From the NCBI GenBank assembly GCA_036877525.1, contig JAZGTH010000121.1:885001-949000 (forward strand): 64,000 bases of DNA. Reading direction: 5' to 3'. Below the pieces are notes generated by a model. That model had not been told where the DNA came from, did not search any database, and saw only the letters and a list, made by a program, of their open reading frames with translations. The DNA comes from Chromobotia macracanthus (lineage: Eukaryota > Chordata > Actinopteri > Cypriniformes > Botiidae). Made by a program: the position numbers and the translations under genes. This document shows positions 34,880 to 48,768 of the stretch, in pieces (the first letter of the stretch is position 1; every line of letters begins with the position of its first letter).

Positions 34880-35215
34880 TTCTCTGATTGACAGCCGGGC
34901 CGAGTCGTCTTGAGGTTTTCATATCTCATGTCGGCGCGTTACCTGCCGCTAATGGCGGCGTTCCCCAGACAAGGACTCCTGAATTAGCATCTGCCAGTCT
35001 GGGAGCGGACTGCGCTAATCAGCCCGGGATGGGGAGGTGTAGAAAGGGAAGGTTTAAATTACATCTTTCACAGTCAACAGGAGGAGCACATGAAAGCACG
35101 TTGTCCTGCCATCTTATCAAAAGCCTGGAAGACTGGAGATCAGTTTTGACAGCACCACATTCACCTTTGAGACTCCACCAATTAAGGTTCTTTAATGATT
35201 TCTTGTATTAATAAT
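34880..35215. other. GC-rich unique block, candidate conserved non-coding element
   Basis: High-complexity, CpG-containing sequence in an AT-rich desert, with homeodomain-like ATTA cores in GCTAATCAGC, CCGCTAATGGCGG and TGAATTAGCATC. It contains an open frame of 107 codons but no motif I recognise. Regulatory function is inference. Confidence 0.3.
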
Positions 35216-36016
35216 AAATGGCTTTGGGGAGGGTGTGTGACAGATGCTGCACGTGTGTGTGAGACCGAGAGCTGTGTGTGTTCGTGTTGAACATGTCTTT
35301 TATGTGTGTATTACATCATGTATAGGGGACTGAGTTTCATAATGGTGTCAGTAACAGTTTGTGGCGTTTGTGGTTGCCCCTCTGTCCTAATGCAAAAAGC
35401 TGTTAGAGGTCTCTAAGGAAGCTGACTCCACATTGGGTTACAGCTGGAAATCTGAAGAGTGGACGCCTGTGAAATGCTGAGGTGGATGCCGGGAAGCTGG
35501 GGCTGCTTAAATAAAGAGATTTTCCTGGAAAAAGGTGCTACCACTAAAACTCTTTTGTTCTGACCTTACAGCACACATTATTCACAACTACGGAACACCT
35601 GTTCAGCACGAAGTGTGTTGTCATGGTGACTGCTTTATTAATATCATGATTAAGAATGATCACTGCTTAACCTTAAGTCCCAAATTAGAAGAATGCCCAT
35701 ATGGAGATGAGGGGGAGAAAAAATCAAATAGTTGTTTTTTAAAAATGTTTAGTTATATAAATATATAAAAACTTATATAAAAAAAACTTATTTTAGGATG
35801 TAATCTGCAAAAAAAGTAGGTTAGCTAATTTTTTCATGCAAAACTTTCCTTTAGAAATAGCAGCAGACTGGCCTGAGAATGAATAAAGCTGGAGAGCAGC
35901 GTCCATCTAACATATATTGGTCACTTTCACCTTGCCTTTATCATAATTTCTCCCTTTATATTGGCTACAGGTCTATAGATCTATCCTAAACAAGTACATC
36001 TCACATTGATGGATGC

Positions 36017-36275
36017 TTAATAGGATTGTTCTCCCAACAATGAAAATTATCACCACGTTATTCCAAACTAATCTGACTTTCTTCTGTGGAACAGAAACAA
36101 AGATATTAGGTAGAATATTAGTGACTGACTGCCCCAGTCCCCATCCACTCTTATTGTATATACACCAGCATCAACAATCACTTTGTATTAAATGGGAGAA
36201 ATAAAAGTAACATGGGTTTGGGATTGTATAAGGGTTTGTAAATGATGAAAGAAACTTCATTTCTTGGTGAACTAA
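36017..36275. mobile_element. short TIR element, 'AAAGGGATAGTTCACCC' family, diverged
   Basis: TAATAGGATTGTTCTCCCAA at the left, TTCTTCTGTGGAACAGAAAC inside, and TTCTTGGTGAACTA at the right: degenerate inverted ends of the family best seen at 62,880-63,150. Confidence 0.55.
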
Positions 36276-36716
36276 GCATTCCTCAAGCTTTTTTCCAGGT
36301 CACCTAACCATCTCTGAGAGCATTATTTTATTTGTTTGCCCTCCTTTCCTATTTGCGTAGCTGAGAGATGATCACATAAAGACCCAGAGCTGAGAGAAAA
36401 GATCTTGTTGGGATGCCCCCTGGATAATTTGTTTTGGAAAGAAATGTTTATATAATGCGTATACATGGCCATGATGTGTCTGCTTGTGGAGGCCACGGGG
36501 TATTAAGCAAGACTGACCTCGGAATTGGTCTGACTTTCTCTCCACAATGCTCTGACCCTGCTCTCTCAATGTTGGCTGCCATCATAATGAGACCACTGAA
36601 AAATGATTAGATGTTTCTCTGCTCCTTTGTTTCTGGATTTCGTTGCTTTGAGGGCCACTGCATCTGTCATGTTTAGTGTCTGTACAAACATGGCTGCCTC
36701 TGTAGGCCATTCACTA

Positions 36717-37010
36717 CCCAGTTAATAAGAAACATTGTCAGAATGTTGGCTAATGTTTTGTAAAAGTTCTCTCAAAATTATCAAAAACTATCTTGCAGTG
36801 ATGTTGGTAGAATGTTTTTTTTTTACATTATATATATCAAATATGTTATTTTTAAATTGTTAGTGGAACGTTTTAAATGCTGAATAATGTTCTTATAACA
36901 TTTAAAAACATCTAAAAAACTGGACGTTTTGAACCTTCTTATAACTTTCAAAATAATATAACAATTGAAATGTTAGGGAAACATTCTTAAAGCCCATATT
37001 GTTAGCCGGG
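36717..37010 (+). mobile_element. AGCTAACA-ended element, copy 3
   Basis: CCCAGTTAATAAGAAACATT ... GAATGTTGGCTAATGTTTTG ... ATATTGTTAGCCGGG. Both inverted ends are present. Confidence 0.75.
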
Positions 37011-37423
37011 TAGTTGCACAAATGATTTCCTCCATCTGAAATGTTGTTTTCTTTATATCTCGGTCACTACAGAGTCTGTTTTCTCCAACTTTTTTTCCGG
37101 TTCTCTCTGCAGTGTCAGAGGAACAGGCCCTTGCTAAAGCAGTGCTGAGCATGTAAGCCTGCTTGACAAGGAGAGATAGTGACCGTATAACAGCAGGGGG
37201 TTCACAGAGTCAGCGGTCTGGAGGTTACTTTCATTATCAGTCTCTGTTTGAACATCCCAGGCTCCAACTTAATCTGAGCTGTCACAAATGCTGTTTTTAA
37301 CACTGCCACACAGAACAAAACCCCATGTCTTGGCTTCTGTGACCTCCCTGACGGCAGCAGATGTTTGTTGCTCAACCATATAGCAAAAGAACCAGCAGAA
37401 ACCATATTTCTCATTACTTACTA

Positions 37424-37686
37424 CACTGTAAAAAAACATTGCTTTTAAGTTTAATCAATGTGGCTGCACAAGTCATTTCAACTTACTCTTTGTAATCTTG
37501 TCTGGCCTTGAGTTGCTGTAACTTATTAAAAATAGTTGAAAATTTGCTTATTTTTATAAGTTACACTATTCAGGATTTAAACTATTAAGTTGAAATGACT
37601 AGTTTATTAAACCTAATCAAGTAGAGCCAAAGCCAAGTTGATTAAACTTAAAAATTTAAGGCAGCAAAGTTTTTTTAACAGTGTAA
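37424..37686. mobile_element. palindromic CACTGTAAAAAAA element
   Basis: Left CACTGTAAAAAAACATTGCT, right AAAGTTTTTTTAACAGTG, with further internal inverse matches (AGTTTAATCAATGTGGCT against AGCCAAGTTGATTAAACT). About 260 bp, non-coding; a fold-back MITE type. Confidence 0.75.
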
Positions 37687-37910
37687 ATAGTATTCATTAA
37701 GGTGACTTTATAAGCCGGCTGGCTTTTATTCAAAGGAATTTAAAATACACTTAGGAGGGAGTCAGTCTACACTTAGGAATAGTTTACTTAAAAAAGGGGT
37801 TTGTCTTTATGTACTCAGCCTAATGTCATGTAATATCTAAATGTGGTTATTTTTTCTGTGGAACAAAAGATTTTTGATCTTTTTCTTACAAGCTAACTGG
37901 ACAGTTCTTA

Positions 37911-38166
37911 TCCAGCTCACAGGAAATGTTCTCTATAAATTCTCTCAACATAACCAAAAATATTTTTGCTGCTGTACTAGTGGAATGGTTTAAAAATGTT
38001 ACTGAATTTATAGTTTTTATATTGTTCTTAAAACCAAACAGTAGCGTTAATACAGTGTCTAAAAACTGTATGTTTTGAGCATTCCATTAACTTTTAATAT
38101 AACTTTTTTTTATTACTTAATGGGTACGTTAGGGAAACGTTCTTACAACATGAAATTGTTAGCTGG
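37911..38166 (+). mobile_element. AGCTAACA-ended element, copy 4
   Basis: TCCAGCTCACAGGAAATGTT ... TGTCTAAAAACTGTATGTTT ... CATGAAATTGTTAGCTGG. Same orientation as copy 1. Confidence 0.7.
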
Positions 38167-38956
38167 TAGTGACCATTGTTGTCAAGTAAAAAAAAAATGA
38201 ACCAAGAACATCATGAAATTATACCTGTTTCATACTTGCAATATTTAAATAGTTGAAAATGAGTCACAGAGAGCTATAGTTATTTATTAATTTATGGGGC
38301 AGGTTGTGTTTATTTCAGTGTTTAAATGTATGCTACTGGCATGTTGACATATGGTTTGTTGGCATTTTCTCTGTGGCATTTTCTCTTGACATTCAGAGCA
38401 CGTTTATGTTCAGTCAAGTAGAATAAGTCAAATTGATGGGCTACATTTTTGTCAGTGACAATTCACCTTTCCTATAATATACAATAAATTCATTTCTGTG
38501 AAAATATTCACCATAAATCTAGCCCAAAAAAACATTGATTAGCATGGAAGATAAAATTACACCCTTGTCGAGACAAGAAAGTGACATTTCCAAAATAACT
38601 TTTAAATGTCTAACCTCAAAAAGTCTCTTTTGGCCATTGTGATAAATGATACCTGCCCTGCCTGTCAGGTTTCACTAATTGAGCCTTTTTAAAACCATTA
38701 GCTTGCAAAGCGGGCCTGAAATCCCCATGGTTCTGAACAAATTAGCTGAGGTGTCTCCCTTCTTCATTTCCTGTCACCATTGTGACAAGTCGTACCATCA
38801 TCAGTTTCTAAGACTCTGACCACGTAACCAACACATCAGCACTGGGCTCACACACTGTCTGCTGGTTTCGCCTGAGAGTTTTGCAAAACTACTTTTCTTG
38901 ATTCAGACATGGTTTCATCTCGACTGTATATATATATAAACCTTTTCAGGAAGAAT

Positions 38957-38981
38957 CTTTTAGAAGCACTGCTTCTAAAAG
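38957..38981. repeat. 12-bp inverted repeat with 1-nt centre
   Basis: CTTTTAGAAGCA, C, TGCTTCTAAAAG. A near-perfect palindrome in unique DNA. Confidence 0.95.
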
Positions 38982-40429
38982 AGTTTTGAGTTGTGGTTTG
39001 TTTTTCATGATGGTCTCTTAACAAACTAAAGTGTTGAATTCTAGAAATCATTTTAGTTTTCTTTTTTTTGAAGATATACTGATGCTGATAGCTTAGTATA
39101 AATAGCAAAGACATTTCATCACAGTAGCACAAAGTCTGTCTTGAGAAAGACTGAGATAAGATTTGCAAAGATGCCTTTTTTAAATTCTCCAATGCTCCAA
39201 TGATTCGTTGCCATGACAAATATAACCGAGCTGAGTGAATGTACTGTGTAAAGAAACAAGTGGCAGGTAATAGATGCTGGGCTGTTGTTCACAAATAAAT
39301 GGTTGTTTTGTTCATTTGGACATTTCCATGCAAAGTTTTATGGGTTTTTTTTATATATGACTGTGTTTAGGTATCTATCATAGGTTTTCACACTCTGGTC
39401 ACTGCTATTCCCGGTCCACAACAGATCACATATTTTGTTATACCAGTACTATATCAGTGACCCTTATTTGCACTTACAGTATCTTTGTGTTCCTTCCTCT
39501 TATATTACAAAGATCACAGCCACCTCTCTGACATTCCCCTGACAAGACAGAGCTGTTCATCTTCTGACCAAGAGCCCTTTTCATTCAGTCTCTTTCCATA
39601 TATGATGGACGTCACACAGTCCTTAAACCTCCCAGTTCGAAAGAAGCCTGTGAGATGAGCAATGATGAGCTGACCTACACTTTCCACCACTGTAGTCCTG
39701 TTCCTTCCACTGTACAATATAAGAACATTCTGCCCTTCCAATAGAAGAAATGATCTGCTATTGAAAAACCAGTGTTTACTTTATTATTATTTAAATGTTT
39801 TGTATGCGTAACGCATTGTTGAATAAACAGCTTTAAATGTATTGCAAAACTCTTCTAAAACCTTAAGAAATGTGGCATATAAACAACAGATAAATAAATA
39901 AAATAAACATTTCTCCATGCTTAGTACTCATTAACTGACGATTTATGTTACTTAACATTTAAAATAAATGCAAATACATACAATATTTCATCAGCATTTA
40001 GTGATTTTTATTCACATGTTTTTTTACAAGAGGTGGTATGTGCCAGGGTGCTGGAGGGACTCTGGCTCCCTTTAGATAATTGGCCCCTGTATTTGTCACA
40101 GCGTTTGTGCTTTGAAAGTTAAAATTAGCCATTTGTGACTTCAGGGTTTCTGCAATGCCTTAGAGAAATACAAATCTACCAACACCAGCCGTGGGGCAAA
40201 GAAGTCTTATTAGAGCAGAGGCAATAATGATGATCAGTGTCTGTGAACCATCATAATTTGTGTCAAATTCCACCTAAAATGATAGAAATCTACAGTAACT
40301 CAAATCTCAGCAACAATCTTTTCCGAAATGGCCGTTTTAACCCCACAGCACTATTTGGTCATATTATCTAAAACAGCTCTTTATCCTAAAGTGTCACTGC
40401 TGAGCATGTAAACAGACATTTTATCTATG

Positions 40430-40574
40430 TTTATGCATTTGGTAGATGCTTTTATCCAAAGCCACTTATAGTATATTCAAGATATATATTTTATCAGTAC
40501 GTGTTCCCTTAGTTCGAACCCACAACCCTTGTGCTGCTAACGCAATGCTCTACCAACTGAGCTATGGGAACACT
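40430..40574 (-). repeat. tRNA-derived SINE, reverse orientation
   Basis: On the minus strand it starts GTGTTCCCATAGCTCAGTTG GTAGAGCATTGCG (A box), has GGTTCGAACTAAG (box B), and ends in the tail TTGGATAAAAGCATCTACCA. The best-preserved SINE in the window. Not a functional tRNA: there is no acceptor-stem pairing. Confidence 0.85.
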
Positions 40575-41980
40575 ATATCTATCCCCTCTTTCCACACTTT
40601 TCAAAGTCTTAGAAATTCTTATATTTCTCACAGCTAGATTATTGCAACTTTCTCTCCAACCAGCCTTGGCAACATAATGTCTCCCAAAATGGCTACCTGA
40701 CTTATTCATCTTAAGAATTGCACTAGTTCTGGCAGTAGTTGTCAGGTGGTCAGTGGCAGATTTAGTGACCTAGTGCAAACCTGACTAGTTAGCAGAGATG
40801 TTTATTTTGAAAGGAGACTATTTAAGGGAAGACACTGATCTCTAACTCAAAGGTTTCTGAAGGCAGTGCTTACATAAAAAGGGATAACTTGTGTGGGGGA
40901 AACTAGTGATCTGGTCTGCAAACCTCCTGGACATTGACTCAAAGAGACAGTAAAAGCTACATTTGTTCCTACTGATCAGATGATGTGTTGAGTCTTTGCC
41001 TTAGAGCTCAATTTATTTCCTAAGCCCCCTTCTCCAAGTAACCACTCTTAACAATTTATTCATAATAAGCAGGAACTATATTGCAGAGACATACAAATGT
41101 AACATGATAATCGTGGTGGATACATAAGTTTTTAAGAGAAGGCATTAAACTGCATAATCAGGTCTGGTGCTATGGCCTAAGCTAAGATAGGCTAAATCAT
41201 ATAAAGAACTTCAATGACGTAATGACTGTGTGTGTGTGTGTGTGTGTGTAGTCTGCCATTAAACAACATTTTTTTTATTTACACTTGAATTGTTATCATG
41301 AGTATATGCTTTATTACATTTAGCTTTGTATAGTTGTAGTCAACATATCATAATTGTTTTTGTTTGTTTAAAACAACGAGGGGATTTTTTACTTTAATTA
41401 GTTTAGGAGAAACTTGGTTTATAGGTAGAAAGATTTTTGTGCTGAGGGTCAGCAACTTTTATCAAATCAAAATATAAAAATGAAAAAGAACTAAACAAAC
41501 AACAAATAACTTTAAGCTCAGACTTTATGGTGTTGCCATGGTAATAAGGATATAATCAAAGCATCACAGGGAATTCTGCCTATATCAGTCCCTTTGTGTT
41601 GATTTCAATATTTCCCATAATGCCACTTCATTTGGTTCACTAATCCACAACAATCTGGTCCCTCACTGCCACAGTCAATTATTAACCCTTGTTTATTTTT
41701 TCAGAAAAAAATGGGGAGTTATTAGTTTGTGTTTGGTATTTTTGGAAGCCGTTTCTAAATGTCAATGTTTGCTCAGCACAATCAGTCTATTATCAACTAA
41801 ATGGCTTTAAGGTTGTATAGTATTTACAGGAAAATACTGTTATTATGGCATAACTTTTTATTTAATTTCTTTAATGTAATACTGTAAAGATGTGTGTTAA
41901 TCAAAAACATACAATTTATAATAAAAACAAAGAAAAAGAGGGTATTCTGATAACAAAAACACCTCTTTTACACCCAAACT

Positions 41981-42036
41981 CTCTCTCTCTCTCCGTCTCT
42001 ATCCCTCTCTCTCTCTCTCCCTCTCTTCCCCTCTCG
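41981..42036. repeat. CT-rich microsatellite
   Basis: Runs of CTCTCTCT interrupted by CCG and CCC; a pyrimidine tract of about 55 bases. Confidence 0.9.
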
Positions 42037-43229
42037 CCTTCTTACCAACACTCGTTTATCCCTGAGGTGGTGTGCAGCCAGGCCGGGTGAGAAATACTGA
42101 TATCAGTGTCAGTTATTTTTATTCTCATTCTTTTTATAGCGTGTTTTAATAAATCTTTGAGGCCATCTTCAAGAGACCAGTGAGAGAGAATTCTTCATCA
42201 CGGCTTTTAGACTGCATGAATGATCGCAAATTATTAAAAAATTATTCACATAGGCAAGTCTGTCTGGCTATTTTAGTCAAAAGAGTGTTTATTGCCATTT
42301 CTTTTGTAAGTAATGGAGGACTGGAGCAGGGTTTTAAATATTGCGATATTCAAATTCTTTTTCAAGATATTTTAGATTTCCATGAGAAATTTCTCACAAG
42401 AAAGCTCTTTGAATCATCATTTTGAAGAGTGTTGTTTTTGTCTTAGAAACAGTGTCACTGGTAACATGAGTTGGTTTGCCCACAGAAGCCTAAGAAATGA
42501 AGTGAAAGACATCCAGGATCTGTGGAAATAATGAAATATGCTGTAAAATATTCACAATATGAATCACTTTTTTTCAGCTTAAAAAGTGATGTAGCCAAAC
42601 CCACTCCTGTCTACTACTCTATAAAACAATAATAATTTACATACATGTACATACATGCATATAATACTACATAAAACACCATCCATTTACGTTTCTCAAT
42701 AATTGTGATTTCTTACACTCAATCATCACAAATGTGTTGTGGGTGTGGAACCAATTTATTCAAAACCAGATTAATTAAAGTGCTAATCAAACAGACAGAC
42801 TCAGAACTTGTGCTACCTTAGTGCTGCTAATTAACAGTTTCTTTTGGAAATATCATTTCCACCCACACTCGGATGAATGGATTGCAGTTTGTTTGAATAG
42901 CTGCACGACCATGAGTCCTATAATCTCACACACCTCAACCAGGTGTAAATTAATAAGCCATAAGACATACACTACCTGGTGAATATTAAGAAACTCTTAT
43001 GATTTATAATTGCTTTAGTACAATAAAGGGGATGTGATTATTTACTGAGTCATGTCATACAAACTTAAGAAACATATTGTTTGCCTACTTACACCAGTTC
43101 TTAGATTAGCCATTTTTCATGGTTGACAAAGTTTATGAATATTTTAAAAGTACTAATAGCTATAATGGATTTCTGTATATAAAAATGCAATGTTTCAACA
43201 GACAGTTTACGATGTAAAAAAACTTAAGT

Positions 43230-43345
43230 ACGGCCAAAGATATGTGGACACCTCATGATTAAATGGATTTGGCTATTTTAGAAATTTCTGTGAAGACAAA
43301 TCTTAATGCTACAATGGTCAGAACTGAACTTTTTTTACATAAAAT
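43230..43345. mobile_element. decayed DNA-transposon fragment ('GGCCAAAGATATGTGGACACC')
   Basis: CGGCCAAAGATATGTGGACA CCT followed by ATGGATTTGGCTATTTTAG resembles the terminal part of a widespread fish transposon family ('TGGCCAAAAGTATGTGGACACC'). One end only. Confidence 0.5.
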
Positions 43346-46334
43346 AGCGAACAGTAATTGGGGCTGTCAAACTCCTTAAAATTACAAAATGTGTACCATG
43401 CCAGATTGATTATATTACAGGTCTTGTAAAGCCATATGATACAGTTGTGTGAAGACTAATGTAAATATATATTGTTCCAATAAAATCATGACGCACGTGA
43501 TCACACTTTTGTTTGCATACATCTGGAGGCTCCATGCAGTCTACACCATAGAAGAAGGGAAGGAGGAAATAGCACATAACTGCATTAGCATGTATCGGGA
43601 GCATGAACTTGTGAAACCATAAACATTTTCAGAGCTACAGTAGGGCACATTCAGTATCTCCACTTTAACTTGTAAAGTGTTAACGTTTCTTTATGAATCA
43701 GTAATGTACTCTTTTCCCAATTCACAGATACTTGGTTTCTGCAACCTAACATTTTTAATTTGATGATACAGCAGTTGCTCCAAGAATGACAGCATAAAAA
43801 CACAGGAACAAATGCATAATTGATCCTGTAAGAAAAGTTCAGAGACTGAAAGAGTATAGCCTGCTGTACTGATTAGTGATGCTAACCTTGAACAACACAG
43901 AGCAAGGAAGTCGTCTTTGATGTGAACTCTCACCATGTGTTAGCACGGTTTGTGTGAAGACACTGGATACAAATTTCAGGAAAGGAAATAAAGTAATCAC
44001 AAAGATGGACGGTTATTTCAACTAGATGTACTAATTTGAACACATGTTTAGCAAATTTATTTTCAGCACACTAAAGAGAGACAGCGCAAGCAAAATTAAG
44101 AAAACTTGCTCTATTGCCAAAAACTCCATTTGAACTCTGTGATTTGTATCCCTAGTCACTGTCATTTCTAATGGCAATGGCATATCTGGCTGTATCATAA
44201 AGATCAGCTGCTTTGACACTGTTTACAACATATTCATCTGATATATTCAATAGGGTGTAATTTTTGTGTCATTTGTACTCAGAGAGCTATGTTTTGACAG
44301 CACCAATGTGCACAGTAGCCTTGTTTAAAATTGTCTCTGCATATTAATATGGGATCTCAAAGTATCTTAATATCAAAAAAACACTTTAGCTTTAAGCTGG
44401 AGTAACATATAATCTTTGAATCATCTAAACCTAATAAGATGTTAAAAATACTTTTACTATTGTATGATACAAAAAGGAACCATTTTAGACAATTATTTGT
44501 ATAAACTGACTAAACTGGCTACAATAGTCATTTATTTAAAGGTAATATGTATAAATATTGGTAAAAGAAATTGTATCTTATTAATTAAACAAATTTTATT
44601 TCTGCAGTGCTTTAACACAGTGAAAAACATCAGGTTCGAGATTAGTGTTAAGCAATTTATTTGATGCTCCAACATGTAAAGCTTCCCATTCAAATTTAAT
44701 GTAATCTAAAATCAATATTTTGATATCTAGAAAGTTACACACAATATTATGTCTGGATGACTTTGTACGTGTTTTCTTATTTCATATTTCGTCTAAGCTA
44801 ATTGTCTTTGTATTTGACACATTTGGTGACCTTTCATTATCTGTTGCAGTTAGCCTCTATAAAACAGTAGCATTTGACTAATGAAAAGCCATAGATATGA
44901 CACTGACCTTAAGAAACCTGGGGATGACATAGTGCTTGTAATAGCCTAAATTACAGAGCCATAGAATGAGAGGTGAGAGCACAAAAGCTAAACATGCACA
45001 TCAATGAAAATGTACTTCTTATTAAAGGGGCATGTAGAAAGAGGCCATGTGCACCCTCGTCATTCTAGACAGACAATGAGGAACAAGATGAGAAGATGGA
45101 GCAATGAGAGCAACAGAGCCACTGGAAGCTGTGCCAGTATGGGAATATTTGATAAAAGACAATAAAGGACCACACTTAGAGACATGAGTGATGTTTTTTG
45201 GGCTGTTGTGACCATGACTATAAGCCGTGAATATGAAGTCCATGGCAGAAACATCTTCTCTGGGTGTGATTACATGCATTACATTCTCTTACACTAAAAG
45301 TAGCACAATAAAGATTATATTCCCTTTGAAGCATCTCAGTAAGGCCCTTATTTGTAGCAACAGTATACAGTATAAGATTATATGCTAATTATAAGATGGC
45401 ATATATTTAAACATCATTCCGTCTTCCTTGGTCTGTAAATATCATGTTGAATTAATATAAAATACTTTTGGAGAAGCTGACATGTCCTGCAGGGACCTAA
45501 TATGTAGCTATAAAACAGAATTTCTATGCATTATGTATGACTACATTGAATATTTGTACTTTTAAAAATTTGTCACACTGCAAAACCATTTTAAATGAAC
45601 TACTGAAGGAAACAGGTAATTAAAATGGCAAAAAAACATATGTAATGTAACTTTGTAACGTTACTAATTACAGGACCAGGCATACATCTACTTTCTCTTA
45701 CAAAGTCTCATAAATTGTAATCTTGATGTTGAACTAATAGACATATTATGCAAGATATGATTCAAATGTAATCTTCACCTATGGATGAAAGAACTTTCAG
45801 GCAGGCAGGGTGTCAAAGGGGAATGTAAATATCTTATAATAAATCAGAACCCCCCTGGAGTGTATGAACATTGTGTGTGAACCAATTTATTGTGCATATA
45901 TACATTAAATGGATTCACAGAGAATTTCAGCGGTGCCACGGCTGTCTGAGCTGTTAAATAGATAATTGCTGGATATTTTATGCAACCGTTTTTAAGTCCA
46001 ATTAGAATTAGGAAGCATTTGTCTCCAAAGCTTCATGTAATTGGCTAAAAGGCACTTAACTTGCTGTGATGTGGTTGTATCGCCTTATTCAGCAGATCCT
46101 TTAGAGATATTATCACCACTCAGATCTGAAGCAAAATAACTATGGTATTGTATCAGAGGCACTGGAACGGTACTTAAAAGGTTTGTGTCTAGTTGGGAAT
46201 AGTTGTTATGTAAATTGTGCACAAATACTATTATGTTGGATTCATTAAAAGATGTTGTCAATGTTTTCAATGAACATTTTGCAATTAGTAATTTATTTTA
46301 ATATTAAATTTACTTGAAAAAATATAACAGTACT

Positions 46335-46653
<319 letters not shown>

Positions 46654-48631
46654 AATAAACATCTTGCTCTTTATATATGGCAAATGTGCCATACGTCACA
46701 TCATCCCGATGTCGCCCCCTGGCGTTGCGTATGAATGGAAAATGAACATGAACGCTAATTCTTCTCCATCGTAAATACGAGATTGCGATACAAGTTTAAA
46801 GACTTGATGAGAAGCGTCACGAAGTTTATATCAATGGATACATGTCGTGTCGAGCGATTTTAAAATTCAGGTATGGCCATCTTTTTGACTTAGCATTGAT
46901 TTGCACTGGCGACTCTAATATTTACTAATGCTAGAGCATTCATATCGTTTGTACATTCAGTGTGTTGACGTGCACAATATACAGTGAATGTAAATAAACG
47001 ATTGCATGTTAGCGTGCAAGTTTAGGAAAAAGTTAAATATGCTGATATTTTAAAAATATACTTAACGTGATCTTTTGTTCATGACATTTAAACTGCTGAT
47101 CTCTATACAGGACACTGTATTAGGGTTTCTTCATTATTAAGCTTCATTAATAAGTTAATTAAGCAGCATGTAGTGCATTCAACAAATCATTGGGTACTGA
47201 TGGAGATAATGTTGTCAGCATTGCTAAAACTGTTTTTTTTTGTACAGTGACTCACTAAAACATTCATATTTATTTAAAACCTGACCTAGTTTAGTGTTTC
47301 GGGTTGATGTGTCTGCTTACACATTATTTCATGCTTCATAATTCGGCTTATCTCAAAGAAAAGAAAAGGCTGATCTTGATATTTTGTAGGGCCGATGCAG
47401 CACTCTCTTTCTTTCACAAAATCTAGAACTGCTCAGGTGTTTATAACTGGGGCCTTGGGGGTGCATAGCCGAGGGAGAGCCTTAAGGGGACTCGCTCTTT
47501 GATATACCCTGAAGTCACACTTCAGTTACTTTTAATATCCCAATCACACACTACCCAGATGGACATAATTACAGGCTAGTTTATTTTAACTCAACCCTGC
47601 CTTGGTTTTTTCTCAGTGTGCAGCTCTGAGATAAAGGATAAAGGATTGCCCCTCGTTTTGAGGGGGCCCAGTGACCTGTCAGCAATTTCAGATTGCCTTA
47701 ATGTGAAAATCTCCTCGTCTGCTTTAATTACCAGCTTGCAGTTGGATGTCCACAATTACTGCTGTAATCATAAAGAGATCCAGTGGGGTTTTATACCCAG
47801 CCTCTTGACTTTGAGAAACTGCCTTGTGTAACTTACCTGGTTTAGGTATATTTACGGTGTAATTTGGTTACTGTTGGCCTTGGGAATGTAATTCAGTGTT
47901 TAGAAAGGTAAAAATGTCATCGTCTTTCAGATATTTATACGTTTTAAGTGTTTTTTGTGTGTGTTGCGGTGTATCTTGTGTACTTGTCTCTTGTGTACAA
48001 TAATGAAAGCATATATCCTAATGTATTTTCCCAGTATGGGAATAGTCATAATGTATTATAGCTGGGCATGGTCTTATGCATAGCACCAAGTATGCAAGCT
48101 ACAAATGGCCACTCAGAGACTGTAAAATATATTTAATTTTGCAGGATTTGCTGGAGAGCTTTTGAAAGTTTCAGCACAAGGTGGAATAACAATTTTTTTG
48201 CTTTTTTTTTTGTTTGATGAGAGATGACAGGTTAAATATGTAACAAAACAATACTTTCACCCACCAACTGCAGTGATTTCAGCCCATCAAACTGCAGTAC
48301 GCTCTTACCATGCCGTTGTTTAATTTGGGGTTTGGAAAAAATCGGCTCTCGTTAAGATTGGCATGCGAGATCAGATCTGGTAACAAATTACACGCATACA
48401 AAAGCAATGAATTTCAATCACCTTTCCTGTCTGCATTCCAGATTGGCTGCATGTCACACTGCTGCAGTGCTGTCCATACGTTGCATATGATGCGAATGTT
48501 AACAAGAGGACATTATTCATGAGTCCATTACTCAATCATTAAATAAATAATAAAAACAAACCAAAGCATCCAAAGGATAGATTGTGCTAAAGAGCATATA
48601 GCAACTGCATTTAAAGCTTTGACACAGCAGG

Positions 48632-48768
48632 CATTTACATTTATGCATATGGAAGATGCTTTAGTTCATTCAGGCTTTACGTTTGACCAGTATGTTTGTT
48701 CCTAGGGAATCAAACCCCTTTGGCGCTGCTAATGCAGTGCTGTATTAATTGTACTACAGGAACACTGC
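48632..48768 (-). repeat. tRNA-derived SINE, reverse orientation, diverged
   Basis: CATTTACATTTATGCATATG GAAGATGCTTT at the tail side, GTTCCTAGGGAATCAAACCC (box B inverse), and GTACTACAGGAACAC at the head. Same family as 40,430. Confidence 0.75.

Larger units (their letters stand above)
31926..46330. other. intergenic region, no supported gene
   Basis: 14 kb of AT-rich DNA with dispersed repeats listed separately. Open frames are short, overlapping and without motif or splice support. Confidence 0.6.

Noticed and set aside
38848..39219. 123-codon minus-strand frame
   Set aside because: Composition follows the AT-rich background (poly-Lys, Phe), with no motif; overlaps a palindrome.
40505..40574. 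tRNA gene on the minus strand
   Set aside because: A and B boxes are present but there is no cloverleaf or acceptor-stem pairing; it is the head of a SINE.
45022..45279. 85-codon minus-strand frame as a gene
   Set aside because: Chance-length frame; no homology I recognise and a second overlapping frame is equally open.
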